Shown: positions 25,272-33,281 of the stretch, piece by piece
Position numbering within the stretch: position 1 is the first letter of the stretch
Layout of the letters: every line of letters begins with the position of its first letter
Assembly (NCBI GenBank): GCA_017882265.1
Contig: JADGPW010000206.1
Location: 1-41,612, forward strand
Reading direction: 5' to 3'
Source: Chitinophagaceae bacterium
GTDB lineage: Bacteria; Bacteroidota; Bacteroidia; Chitinophagales; Chitinophagaceae
DNA: 41,612 nt
Position numbers and translations under genes: made by a program
Notes under the pieces: generated by a model
What the model was told of the DNA's origin: nothing
The model's input: only the letters and a program-made list of their open reading frames with translations
Database searches by the model: none

Positions 25272-25649
25272 ATGACACAATTGCTATATAAAGAAGAGGT
25301 ATATGCTATTGTTGGTTTTTGTATGGAAGTAAAGAGAATTTTGGGTTATGGGTTCTCAGAAGTAATTTATAAAGACGCTATAGAAGAGGAGTTTCTTGAA
25401 AATGGGCTGGCTTTCATACGTGAAGATGAGCTTTCGGTCAATTACAAGGGGAAAATACTGAAGCATAAGTTTAAAGCAGATTTTACTCTCATTAATAATA
25501 TTATTTTGGAAGTAAAGTCCGGGGAAGATGGCATTATTGATAAGTCTATTTCACAAACATTAAACTATCTCAGAGCTTCTGGCTGTAAGATTGGATTAAT
25601 TGTAAATTTTGGAAAGACCCGGTTAGAATATAAAAGACTAATAGTATAA
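25272..25649 (+). CDS. GxxExxY family protein (PD-(D/E)XK nuclease-like)
   Basis: A 125-residue protein carrying the family signature G27-F-S-E30-V-I-Y33 and a downstream acidic/lysine set fitting a PD-(D/E)XK core: D70 (KADFTLIN) and E80-V-K82 (ILEVKSGE). The NYLRASGCKIGLIVNFG end is typical of the family. I know no experimentally proven function. I place the start at MTQLLYKEEVYAIVG (25272); the frame opens at 25224 but overlaps the hairpin. It is the only gene inside the inverted-repeat unit, which suggests the protein and repeats belong together. Confidence 0.87.
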   Translation: MTQLLYKEEVYAIVGFCMEVKRILGYGFSEVIYKDAIEEEFLENGLAFIREDELSVNYKGKILKHKFKADFTLINNIILEVKSGEDGIIDKSISQTLNYLRASGCKIGLIVNFGKTRLEYKRLIV

Positions 25650-25650
25650 A

Positions 25651-25691
25651 CGATTTTTTTCGTGCTTTTTCGTGTCCTTTCGTGGCTAAAA
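25651..25691 (-). repeat. Right terminal inverted repeat of the GxxExxY unit
   Basis: Inverse of 25171-25210, ending TTTCGTGGCTAAAA. It begins 1 bp after the GxxExxY stop and ends 10 bp before the helicase start. Confidence 0.75.
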
Positions 25692-25701
25692 AAAAATAAC
25701 A

Positions 25702-28275
25702 GTGGCAACATTCACCCCAGATACGAACAATGAGATGTTTCAATTGGCTATTCAGCTAGTCAATCAAAGCAACCGAAATATATTCCTTACCGGCAAGGCC
25801 GGTACAGGCAAAACCACCTTTCTGAAATATATCCGCGAGAACTGCCCCAAGCAGATCGCTGTGGTGGCTCCAACAGGAGTAGCCGCTATCAATGCTGGTG
25901 GTGTTACCATCCACTCCCTTTTTCAGTTACCCATATCTCCATTTATCCCTGAAACAAAAGGCTTTCGCCAGGACAACGATACAACGGATCGTCATAGCCT
26001 TCTGAGCCGGTTACGGATGAACAATGAGAAAAAAAAGGTATTACAGGAACTGGAATTGCTGATCATTGACGAGATAAGCATGGTTCGTTGCGATACCATG
26101 GATGCGGTGGATACCGTGCTGAGGCATATAAGAAACAGGCACCTGGAGCTCTTTGGGGGCGTGCAGGTATTATTTATTGGCGATATGTTTCAGTTGCCGC
26201 CGGTGATCAAAGAACAGGAATGGAGCTTCTTATCAGAATATTACAATAGTCCTTATTTTTTCGATAGCCAGGTAATTCAGCAGGAGCGGCCCCTCTATAT
26301 CGAATTTAATAAGATCTACCGCCAAAGCGAAGAGCGATTTATCCGCCTGCTGAACCAGGTTCGCAATAATGGGCTGGACGAAGACGGAATGCAGATCCTG
26401 GAAAGCAGGTTTCAGCCTGCCTTTCGTCGCAAACCGGAGGATGGATATATTATATTGACCACGCACAACGAAACTGCCAGGCTGATCAACTTTGAAAAAT
26501 TGCAAGCCCTTGACGAGAAGCTCTTTTCTTTTAAAGCGGATGTGGAAGATGAATTTCCCACTACCGCCTTCCCGGCAGACGAATTATTGCAACTGAAGAT
26601 CAGGGCACAGGTCATGTTCATAAAAAACGACATCGATAAAAGTAAACGGTATTTTAACGGCAAGATTGGCACCGTTACAAAACTGGAAGAAGACAGGGTA
26701 TTTGTTCAATGCCAGGATGGTAGCGGAGAAATAGAAGTGAAAAAAGATAAATGGGAAAACATACGCTATAGCCTTGATAAGACAACCCGCAAGCTGGAAG
26801 AGAAAACATTAGGGTCATTTTCACAGTACCCGTTGAGGCTGGCCTGGGCGATCACCATTCATAAAAGCCAGGGCCTGACGTTTGAAAAAGCCATTATTGA
26901 TGCGGGAAAATCATTTGCAGCCGGACAGGTATATGTGGCGTTGAGCCGCTGCACCAACCTGGAAGGCATGATCCTGCAAAGCAGGATCAATACATCAAGC
27001 ATGCAAACCGATCCGCGGATCGTTCAGTTCTCAAAAAACAGCTCTTCGCCTGAAAGGCTAAAGGAAGAATTGGTTGAATCCGGGAAAAACTATCAGCAAA
27101 AAACACTGTTATCACTATTTGATTTCGGCAAAGTGATAGTTGCTTGTAAAGAATTGAGTGATTTTATTAACGAACATGAAGTTTCTTTCAATCCTGTAAC
27201 ATTGTCATGGCTGCAAAATATTAGGGAGCAGCTTTCCCGGCAGCAGGAAACAGCCGGGAAATTCCAAAGCCAGTTGCATCAGTTGTTTTTGGCAAATGAT
27301 CTGGAACGTCTTCGCGAAAGGATCAAAGCTGCCGCCACACATTTTTCCAAAGAGATCAGTGGGATAATGCAATCTATTCAACAATCCCCAGCGGTGACCG
27401 ATAGCCGGATTCATGCTAAAGAATATAATGATCAGGTGAAAGAAATGCTGGTCCAGCTTGCTTTCATAAAACATTTGCTGGAAGGCTGTGAGGGTGGGCT
27501 TGATATGGAAACCTATTTCCGGAGAAAAAGAAGTTTTATAGCCCCGGCTCTTTCCGTCAACGCGTATGCGGGAGCGGCTGCAAAACAAATAACTGAAGTC
27601 CCCCACCCTTATCTTCATCAACTGTTAAGAAAACAAAGGGATGCCATTTGTGAAAGGAGAGATATTCCTCTTTACCTGGTTGCAGGTTCACAAACATTAA
27701 ACGAAATGGCCACCTATCTTCCGCAGACGCTAGAAGAATTGTCATTGATCAGTGGATTCGGGCCCGTACGTATCAAAAGTTATGGCCAACAGTTCCTGGA
27801 TATCATTTTAACGTATAGTATTGAAAAAGGACTCTCCTCACTGATTTTCGATAAAATACCCAAGAGGGTGAGAAAACCTGTCCGAACCGGCACGAACGGA
27901 GAGAAAAAAGAAACCAGCCCTCCCGCATTAGGTGAAAGGATCGGGCAGGTTAAAACTGACACAAAAGAGGCGAGCTATAACCTTTATAAACAAGGAAAGC
28001 CAGTGGCCGAGATTGCCAAAGAGAGAAACCTTTCTATTCAGACAATTGAGGGTCACCTGGCATTTTATGTGAGACATGGCGATATTGATATCCATGAACT
28101 TGTTACCAGGGAAAAATTATTACTCATTGAACCTGCTATTAAGGACTTCAATGGAGGGGCTATTACACCGGTCAAAGAAAAACTAGAGAGTGATATCAGC
28201 TATGGAGAAATAAGGTTGGTGATCGCCTGGGCTGAATTTCAAAAAGCACAATCTACTGGGACTGTGTCAGGTTAA
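25702..28275 (+). CDS. Pif1/RecD-like superfamily 1 helicase with HRDC and helix-turn-helix C-terminus
   Basis: An 857-residue DNA helicase. Motif I GKAGTGKTTFL (31-41), Ia PTGVAAINAGGVTIHS, motif II LLIIDEISMV, motif III GDMFQLPPV, and UvrD-C-like WAITIHKSQGLTFEKAIIDAG and YVALSRCT give the 5'-3' SF1B core (residues 1-440). A helical linker follows, then an HRDC-like domain (LRKQRDAICERRDIPLYLV, near 650) and a C-terminal HTH (KQGKPVAEIAKERNLSIQTI, near 765) as in other Bacteroidota helicases of this build. The start is a GTG (25702) without a Shine-Dalgarno; an ATG at 25735 is the alternative. The repeat end 10 bp upstream may have replaced the original leader. Confidence 0.9.
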   Translation: MATFTPDTNNEMFQLAIQLVNQSNRNIFLTGKAGTGKTTFLKYIRENCPKQIAVVAPTGVAAINAGGVTIHSLFQLPISPFIPETKGFRQDNDTTDRHSLLSRLRMNNEKKKVLQELELLIIDEISMVRCDTMDAVDTVLRHIRNRHLELFGGVQVLFIGDMFQLPPVIKEQEWSFLSEYYNSPYFFDSQVIQQERPLYIEFNKIYRQSEERFIRLLNQVRNNGLDEDGMQILESRFQPAFRRKPEDGYIILTTHNETARLINFEKLQALDEKLFSFKADVEDEFPTTAFPADELLQLKIRAQVMFIKNDIDKSKRYFNGKIGTVTKLEEDRVFVQCQDGSGEIEVKKDKWENIRYSLDKTTRKLEEKTLGSFSQYPLRLAWAITIHKSQGLTFEKAIIDAGKSFAAGQVYVALSRCTNLEGMILQSRINTSSMQTDPRIVQFSKNSSSPERLKEELVESGKNYQQKTLLSLFDFGKVIVACKELSDFINEHEVSFNPVTLSWLQNIREQLSRQQETAGKFQSQLHQLFLANDLERLRERIKAAATHFSKEISGIMQSIQQSPAVTDSRIHAKEYNDQVKEMLVQLAFIKHLLEGCEGGLDMETYFRRKRSFIAPALSVNAYAGAAAKQITEVPHPYLHQLLRKQRDAICERRDIPLYLVAGSQTLNEMATYLPQTLEELSLISGFGPVRIKSYGQQFLDIILTYSIEKGLSSLIFDKIPKRVRKPVRTGTNGEKKETSPPALGERIGQVKTDTKEASYNLYKQGKPVAEIAKERNLSIQTIEGHLAFYVRHGDIDIHELVTREKLLLIEPAIKDFNGGAITPVKEKLESDISYGEIRLVIAWAEFQKAQSTGTVSG

Positions 28276-28292
28276 TAATTTTATAGAGGGTT

Positions 28293-28370
28293 TAACCACA
28301 GATTACACAGATTAAGGCACAGGGAACACAGTGTAATCTGTGAAAATTTAATCTGTGAATTCTTTGGTTA
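28293..28370. repeat. ACAGATTACACAGATT-type palindrome
   Basis: Outer arms 28293-28315 and 28348-28370 match at 20 of 23 positions; an inner perfect 12-bp pair is CACAGATTACAC (28297-28308) / GTGTAATCTGTG (28331-28342). It fills the gap between the convergent helicase and T9SS cargo genes and could also act as a bidirectional terminator. Related in design to the repeats at 25171, 38133 and 39615. Confidence 0.72.
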
Positions 28371-28402
28371 ATAATCAACTTAGGATACGACCAACCTGCC
28401 GG

Positions 28403-29860
28403 TTAACGGATAACTGTTATGATCCCCTTTCTTTTTTCCACAGGTTGTCCCTGAAGGGAAAATGTTGCATACCATACAAAGACATCCCCATCAGTAGTCA
28501 GGCCCCTTACTTTGCCGTTCCATTTCTCAAAAGGATTGGTGGAATAGAATACCCGTTCGCCCCAGCGATTGTAAATACTAAACTTGTAATTGGTCAGCAA
28601 CGTTAAACTTCCCAACGGCCCAAAGAGATCATTCAGTCCATCGTTATTGGGAGTAAAAGCCGATGGAAAATAAACGCCTATGCAGGACAGATCAAGAGGA
28701 ATGGTCACATTGGCACTGGTCGGACATACAACCGGAGCCATCACCGTTACCGAATAAGTAGCTGAAGACAGATTAGTTGCCGGATTATTTGTTTGTACGG
28801 GGCTCGTGTTCCAGGAATAGCTAAACGGGCCACCGCTGCCGCTTACTGTTACTATGGCTGATCCGCCATCATTGGTAAGGCAATTGGCAGGCGCAAGAAT
28901 AGAAGTAGTTAGACCAAGAACAGTAACGGATTTTGTTATTGTTGATGCCGCATTACCTGGTCCGTTTACCATTAAAGTAACTGTATAAGTTCCCGGCGCG
29001 GAAAAAGTATGTACCGGGTTGGATGTTGACGCCGTATTATTAACACCTGATCCCGGGTCGCCAAAATCCCAGCTAAATGTATTGGGACAAAAAGCAGAAG
29101 TATTGGTAAAATTCACAATATTATTACTGCCGCAGGCATAAACGAATGCTGCATTGTTGGGAGGTGCTTCTTTTATCAATAGATCATCTATGGCAAACCC
29201 GTCATAATTATTACAGATGGTACCGGCCCCGAATATGAAACGAAAGATCACAGATGGTTTGCCCGACAGGTAAGGCATTACATGTTTTGCTGTTTTCCAC
29301 CCATTACTTCCGCTCCCACCCCGGCAACTGCCCATGGAAGCCTGAATATTTCCTGACCAGCCATTTTTTGTTGATGATAAAGGGGATAAATAAGTTATGG
29401 AACCATGGTTGAACCAATTGCTGTCTAAACAATCGACTGGATCATTAGCAGCCCCCACCGCATTCCAGGTACTACCATTATCAATTGAATACTGTAAACT
29501 GCCTCCATCAAACTGTTGTTCTGTTTCCCAAAACACCTTGAATTCGATATAGGGGTATTGAAGAGTAGTAAAATCAAAGCAGGGACTTTGTAACCAGGAA
29601 GCCTCAGCATTTGTATATGAACTAGCGGTGAGGCCGCCAATGATCCAACATTTTGTTCCCCCACCTGCACCGGTTATTACCGGTTTGGATGGTGCACCCC
29701 AGGCCCAGTCAGCACCCACACCACCGGAAAACCAACTACCGTTCGTAACCTCGAATCCTTCCTGGTACGAAAAGACTGCAATAGGAGAACCGCATTGGGC
29801 GCTGCTTTCAGCAACTCCCGTTAAGAATAATAACCATAATGAAATAGCAAGCCTTATCAT
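28403..29860 (-). CDS. T9SS type B cargo protein with PKD domain
   Basis: A 485-residue exported protein. Signal peptide MIRLAISLWLLFLTGVAESSA before QCGSPI. A beta-sandwich region of MAM/jelly-roll type spans about residues 30-235. A PKD domain follows (TFSWDFGDPGSG ... PVHTFSAPGTYTVTLMV), then one SprB-like repeat region (GGPFSYSWNTSPVQTNNPAT). The C-terminus is a type B sorting domain, PSAFTPNNDGLNDLFGPLGS ... YNRWGERVFYS ... WNGKVRGLTTDGDVFVWYA, the signal for export by the T9SS and surface attachment. Probably a surface adhesin or gliding-associated protein. Confidence 0.9.
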   Translation of the reverse strand: MIRLAISLWLLFLTGVAESSAQCGSPIAVFSYQEGFEVTNGSWFSGGVGADWAWGAPSKPVITGAGGGTKCWIIGGLTASSYTNAEASWLQSPCFDFTTLQYPYIEFKVFWETEQQFDGGSLQYSIDNGSTWNAVGAANDPVDCLDSNWFNHGSITYLSPLSSTKNGWSGNIQASMGSCRGGSGSNGWKTAKHVMPYLSGKPSVIFRFIFGAGTICNNYDGFAIDDLLIKEAPPNNAAFVYACGSNNIVNFTNTSAFCPNTFSWDFGDPGSGVNNTASTSNPVHTFSAPGTYTVTLMVNGPGNAASTITKSVTVLGLTTSILAPANCLTNDGGSAIVTVSGSGGPFSYSWNTSPVQTNNPATNLSSATYSVTVMAPVVCPTSANVTIPLDLSCIGVYFPSAFTPNNDGLNDLFGPLGSLTLLTNYKFSIYNRWGERVFYSTNPFEKWNGKVRGLTTDGDVFVWYATFSLQGQPVEKRKGIITVIR

Positions 29861-29907
29861 TGTTCCATCAGCGTTAGGGCAGGGACCGGTAAATAAAAGT
29901 AGCGCGG

Positions 29908-29915
29908 CAAATGTA
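29908..29915 (-). promoter_or_regulatory. Possible -7 element for the T9SS cargo gene
   Basis: Minus-strand TACATTTG matches TAnnTTTG about 48 bp before the start codon at 29860. The -33 region (TTTA, about 20 bp upstream) is weak. Confidence 0.3.
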
Positions 29916-30053
29916 CGGCAATAGAATAGTTATAATAAATATGAAGCGATGTTATGATGTACTATTTTATTACTTATAGTTAATAGCAGCTATATTTTAG
30001 TTATAATGGTTTTTAACAATTGTCATTAATTATTCACATTTCATGTTTATAGA

Positions 30054-30084
30054 TTTGTTAGTTAAAAGTTTATATCTATCTTTT
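30054..30084 (+). promoter_or_regulatory. Probable promoter of the SET/ATP-grasp cluster
   Basis: -33 TTTG (30054-30057), a 19-bp spacer, -7 TATCTTTT (30077-30084; one mismatch from TAnnTTTG). It predicts a leader of about 20 nt before the ATG at 30111. The surrounding 29.95-30.11 kb is strongly AT-rich. Confidence 0.52.
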
Positions 30085-30110
30085 CATTCGAATTCTTACT
30101 AACTCATTTT

Positions 30111-30620
30111 ATGGACACACTTACGACCCCTGCTTATCGCATTATAAGCAATCATTTGATTGCTGAAATGCGCCAAAAAATTTCCAACAAGCAAAATGCA
30201 TTATTTGCACTTCAGTCATTTCAGCCCGGTGAAGTGATTGCTGGATTCTCTGCCGGAACCATAGCTGCGGAACCTACGTACCTCACCGTACAGGTTGATA
30301 TTGGTAAACATATTACCTTGCAGCCGGAGTTCTTGCAGTATATCAATCACAGCTGTGCACCCAATGTATTCTTTAATACCACCACGATGCAGTTGGTGGC
30401 ATTAAAAGAAATTCAACAGGAGGAAGAGATGACCTTCTTCTACCCATCTACCGAATGGAGAATGACGCAACCATTCAGATGTTATTGTGGAAGCCCTGCC
30501 TGTTTGGGTGAAATAAAAGGCGCCGCATTTTTACCTAAAAATGTATGGAAGCAATACCGCCTGACCGATTTTATTCAACAACAACTGGCTAAGCGGTCGG
30601 CCAGGAAGAAAGTAGCCTGA
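30111..30620 (+). CDS. SET-domain protein (putative lysine methyltransferase)
   Basis: A 169-residue protein that is almost entirely a SET domain. N79-H-S-C82 (YINHSCAPNVFF) is the SET pseudoknot motif binding SAM. E105-E-M-T-F-F-Y111 occupies the ELTxDY position, ending in the catalytic Tyr. C124, C126 and C131 (FRCYCGSPACLGEI) form a post-SET zinc site with a SET cysteine. The N-terminal GxG motif is replaced by NALFALQSFQPGEV. SET enzymes methylate protein lysines; the target is unknown. It is first of three genes, with 4 bp to the next, so probably one operon. Confidence 0.88.
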   Translation: MDTLTTPAYRIISNHLIAEMRQKISNKQNALFALQSFQPGEVIAGFSAGTIAAEPTYLTVQVDIGKHITLQPEFLQYINHSCAPNVFFNTTTMQLVALKEIQQEEEMTFFYPSTEWRMTQPFRCYCGSPACLGEIKGAAFLPKNVWKQYRLTDFIQQQLAKRSARKKVA

Positions 30621-30624
30621 TTGC

Positions 30625-31785
30625 ATGAAGATGACTGAAGCCACTCGTTTGTTAAAACCGTATGCCATTTGGGTCTTGGCTCCATACCTGGAATCCGAGG
30701 ACCCCAATATTCAGCACTACTACGATTTTACCCAAAGTTTTGACGAATACACAAAGGTATTTGAGGAATTAAAAACGGACTGGAAATGGCAGCCCGTTAC
30801 AATGAATGATTATAAACAGGTCATTCGACGCATTGCCGGCAGCTCTAACGGCAAAACCCCCCTGGTATTAAATCTTTGCGATGGGGATGAGATAAACGGC
30901 ACTCCCGGCGTATCCGTTATTCATGAATTGGAGAAATATGGGCTTATATACACAGGCTCAGATTCCCATTTTTATAATATCACCACGTCGAAGATACCCA
31001 TGAAAAAGGCGTTTGATAAAGCCGGCGTATCCACCGGGAACTGGCGGGTGATTACGGATAAGAGAGGATCCGTCAAAGGGATCAGTAAAAGAGTCGGCAC
31101 ACCGATGATCATAAAACCGGCCGTTTCAGGCGGTAGTATGGGTGTAACGGTCAAAAACGTGGTACAAACTGAAGAAGAATTAATACAAAGGGTTGGGGAA
31201 ATACAAACAGGTTACCACGGATGGAATCTCCTGGCAGATGGATTATTTGTGGAACAGTTTATTACCGGCCCCGAATTCACCACCTTTATTACAGGGTCAG
31301 CCAATGATCCGGGTAATTGTATAGTATATGAGCCTGTAGAAAGAGTGTTTCACCCTTCTCTCCCGGAGATGGAAAAATTCCTGTCGTTTGACAGGCTATG
31401 GGAAATTTATGACGATGAGACGCCGATGCCACAAAATGAGAATTTTTATGAATACCATCCGGTTAAATCAGAACTGATCAAGGCATTAAAAGAACTTAGC
31501 TTTCAAGCTTATGAATCTTGCGGGGGTAAGGGCTATGCAAGGCTGGATATAAGAATGGATACAGCTACCGGAAATTTGTATATGCTGGAAGTAAATGCCC
31601 AGTGTGGTTTAAGCGAAGATGAGAATTATACTTCTATTGGCGCCATTTTAAGAGTCTCGGGAAAATCATTTACTGAGAGCATTGTTGAAATATTAAGGGA
31701 TGCCTTGCGAAGAAGTATAGCTAAACCAGATGTTATTAAAAAACTCCGTACATCAGGAACAAAGAAAACCGTTTCGGTTAAATAA
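30625..31785 (+). CDS. D-Ala-D-Ala-ligase-like ATP-grasp protein
   Basis: A 386-residue ATP-grasp enzyme. The N-terminal pre-ATP-grasp region includes LVLNLCDGDEINGTPGVSVIHELEKYG and YTGSD. ATP-binding marks are IIKP (K164) with the glycine loop SGGSMGV (168-174), LFVEQFITGPEFTTFI, and YARLDIRMDTATGNLYMLEVN (metal ligands up to E322 and N324). Such enzymes join a carboxylate to an amine via an acyl-phosphate. It has no PG after LEVN as in Ddl, so the acceptor pocket differs and D-Ala-D-Ala synthesis is unlikely. It lies between two SET-containing genes; the start could be 30625 or the ATG two codons later. Confidence 0.87.
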   Translation: MKMTEATRLLKPYAIWVLAPYLESEDPNIQHYYDFTQSFDEYTKVFEELKTDWKWQPVTMNDYKQVIRRIAGSSNGKTPLVLNLCDGDEINGTPGVSVIHELEKYGLIYTGSDSHFYNITTSKIPMKKAFDKAGVSTGNWRVITDKRGSVKGISKRVGTPMIIKPAVSGGSMGVTVKNVVQTEEELIQRVGEIQTGYHGWNLLADGLFVEQFITGPEFTTFITGSANDPGNCIVYEPVERVFHPSLPEMEKFLSFDRLWEIYDDETPMPQNENFYEYHPVKSELIKALKELSFQAYESCGGKGYARLDIRMDTATGNLYMLEVNAQCGLSEDENYTSIGAILRVSGKSFTESIVEILRDALRRSIAKPDVIKKLRTSGTKKTVSVK

Positions 31786-31830
31786 TTATACCTGCACTTT
31801 ATATACTCCTTGTTATTACCTTAGCTGTGC

Positions 31831-33273
31831 ATGAAAGTTTGCGTACTCCAACCCGATTACTCTACTACCGGAGTTGATTATAAGAATTACGATCCTCCCA
31901 GGGACCTGGCTGTACTTATACCCGAAGCCGAAGTTCACACAGTATTTCTTAATAAACTGACGACCTATAAACAACTTAAAGAACTTAGCAAGAAGGGGTA
32001 TGACATCTTTGTAAACCTTTGCGAAGGATACCTGGAATGGGAAGTGCCCTCCATTGATGTGATGTATACCCTGGAAATATTGAATCTTCCCTTTACCGGC
32101 CCGACAACAAAATTGTACGACCCGCCCAAGGAATTAATGAAATACCTGGCCTATTGTGAAGGAATAAGAACGCCGGGATATACTCTTATTAATGAGTTGA
32201 AAGATATTAACGACGCAATAAAATATTTGCAATTTCCTTTTTTTGTAAAACCCGCAAAAGCCGGGGACAGCCTGGGGATCGATGAACATTCATTAGTACA
32301 CAATAAAGAAGAACTGGAGGAAAAGGCAAAAGCCATTATTGAAGAATATGGCCCTTTATTAGTTGAAGAATATATTGCAGGAAGAGAGTTTACCGTATTG
32401 GTGGCGGCAAATGATGACGGGCAAACCTGTACCGTGTTTCGCCCTGTTGAATACTTGTTTCCCGAAGGCAGGGAGTATAAGACCTATGCTTTAAAAACTT
32501 CTGAACTGCACCCCGATTGCAATATCCCCTGTAATGACCCGGTCCTGGATAAACAATTGCGTGCAGCCAGCAAAAGGATCTTTGAAGGATTTAATGGGGT
32601 GGGTTATGCGAGACTGGATTTTCGTGTTAATAGGAATAACGAGATATACTTCCTTGAGATAAACTTTACCTGCTCCGTTTTTTATAAGGATGGTTATGAA
32701 GGATCTGCTGATTTTGTATTGAAATATGATGGTATCGGGCAAGCTGGTTTTTTACGACATATAATAAAAGAGGGTATTGCCCGTCACCAACGGCGCAAAA
32801 AACCATATGCCATGAAAGGGAATGCTATCGCTGGCTTTGGTATTTATGCTACCCGTAATATCCGGAAGGGAGAAATGATCTTTAAAGGAGAGGGAAAAGC
32901 ACAACGGATCATCACCAAAAGGTTTGTTGAAAAGAACTGGAACGAAGAAGAAAAACTTCATTTTCGGAGGTATGCCTACCCGGTAAGCGAGCAATTGTTT
33001 ATTCTTTGGGATGAGGATCCTTCTGAGTGGGCGCCACAAAATCATAGCTGTAGCCCTAATACGGCATTTGACGGGTTAAATGTTATTGCTATAAAAAACA
33101 TTAACAAGGGAGAAGAACTTACTCTGGATTATGCTGAATTCCTGGATGAGAATATGGAACCGTTTCAATGCCAGTGTCAGTCTGCACAATGTAGGGGATT
33201 AATAAAGGGGGTGAAAAACAATTCGCTTACTGAGAGAGAACAGGAAATGATGTCCCCGAAAATAGAAGCCTGA
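31831..33273 (+). CDS. ATP-grasp ligase fused to a SET domain
   Basis: A 480-residue two-domain protein. Residues 1-315 are a Ddl-like ATP-grasp: FVNLCEGYLEWEVPSIDVMYT, FFVKPAKAGDSLGI (K140), LLVEEYIAGREFTVLV, YARLDFRVNRNNEIYFLEIN (E276, N278). Residues 330-460 are a complete SET domain: GNAIAGFGIYATRNIRKGEM with an intact GxG, N404-H-S-C407, E429-L-T-L-D-Y434, and post-SET C447-Q-C449 ... C454. The ATP-grasp and SET units seem to be joined by a short basic linker (HQRRKKPYAMKG). The fusion implies the two activities act on the same product or protein. It follows the previous gene by 45 bp and converges on mnmG. I do not know a characterised homologue. Confidence 0.88.
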   Translation: MKVCVLQPDYSTTGVDYKNYDPPRDLAVLIPEAEVHTVFLNKLTTYKQLKELSKKGYDIFVNLCEGYLEWEVPSIDVMYTLEILNLPFTGPTTKLYDPPKELMKYLAYCEGIRTPGYTLINELKDINDAIKYLQFPFFVKPAKAGDSLGIDEHSLVHNKEELEEKAKAIIEEYGPLLVEEYIAGREFTVLVAANDDGQTCTVFRPVEYLFPEGREYKTYALKTSELHPDCNIPCNDPVLDKQLRAASKRIFEGFNGVGYARLDFRVNRNNEIYFLEINFTCSVFYKDGYEGSADFVLKYDGIGQAGFLRHIIKEGIARHQRRKKPYAMKGNAIAGFGIYATRNIRKGEMIFKGEGKAQRIITKRFVEKNWNEEEKLHFRRYAYPVSEQLFILWDEDPSEWAPQNHSCSPNTAFDGLNVIAIKNINKGEELTLDYAEFLDENMEPFQCQCQSAQCRGLIKGVKNNSLTEREQEMMSPKIEA

Positions 33274-33281
33274 GGTTTAGA

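Larger units (their letters stand above)
25171..25691. mobile_element. 521-bp unit: GxxExxY gene bracketed by terminal inverted repeats
   Basis: The left end (25171-25210) begins TTTTAGCCACGAAATCACAC. The right end (25651-25691) finishes with its inverse, TTTCGTGGCTAAAA. Across about 40 bp the ends pair in blocks of 14, 7 and 9 bases with short mismatched gaps. Inside is one gene, the GxxExxY protein, whose stop lies 1 bp from the right repeat. A further arm at 25230-25250 pairs with 25175-25197, so the left end folds into a hairpin by itself. A gene-less palindrome with the same TTAGCCACGAA sequence lies at 39615-39690. I saw no clear flanking target duplication. Mobility is inference. Confidence 0.55.

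Noticed and set aside
30111-33273. The ATP-grasp genes as ordinary D-alanine-D-alanine ligases
   Set aside because: Neither has the EINTxPGxT loop of Ddl, one is fused to a SET domain, and no cell-wall genes are adjacent.
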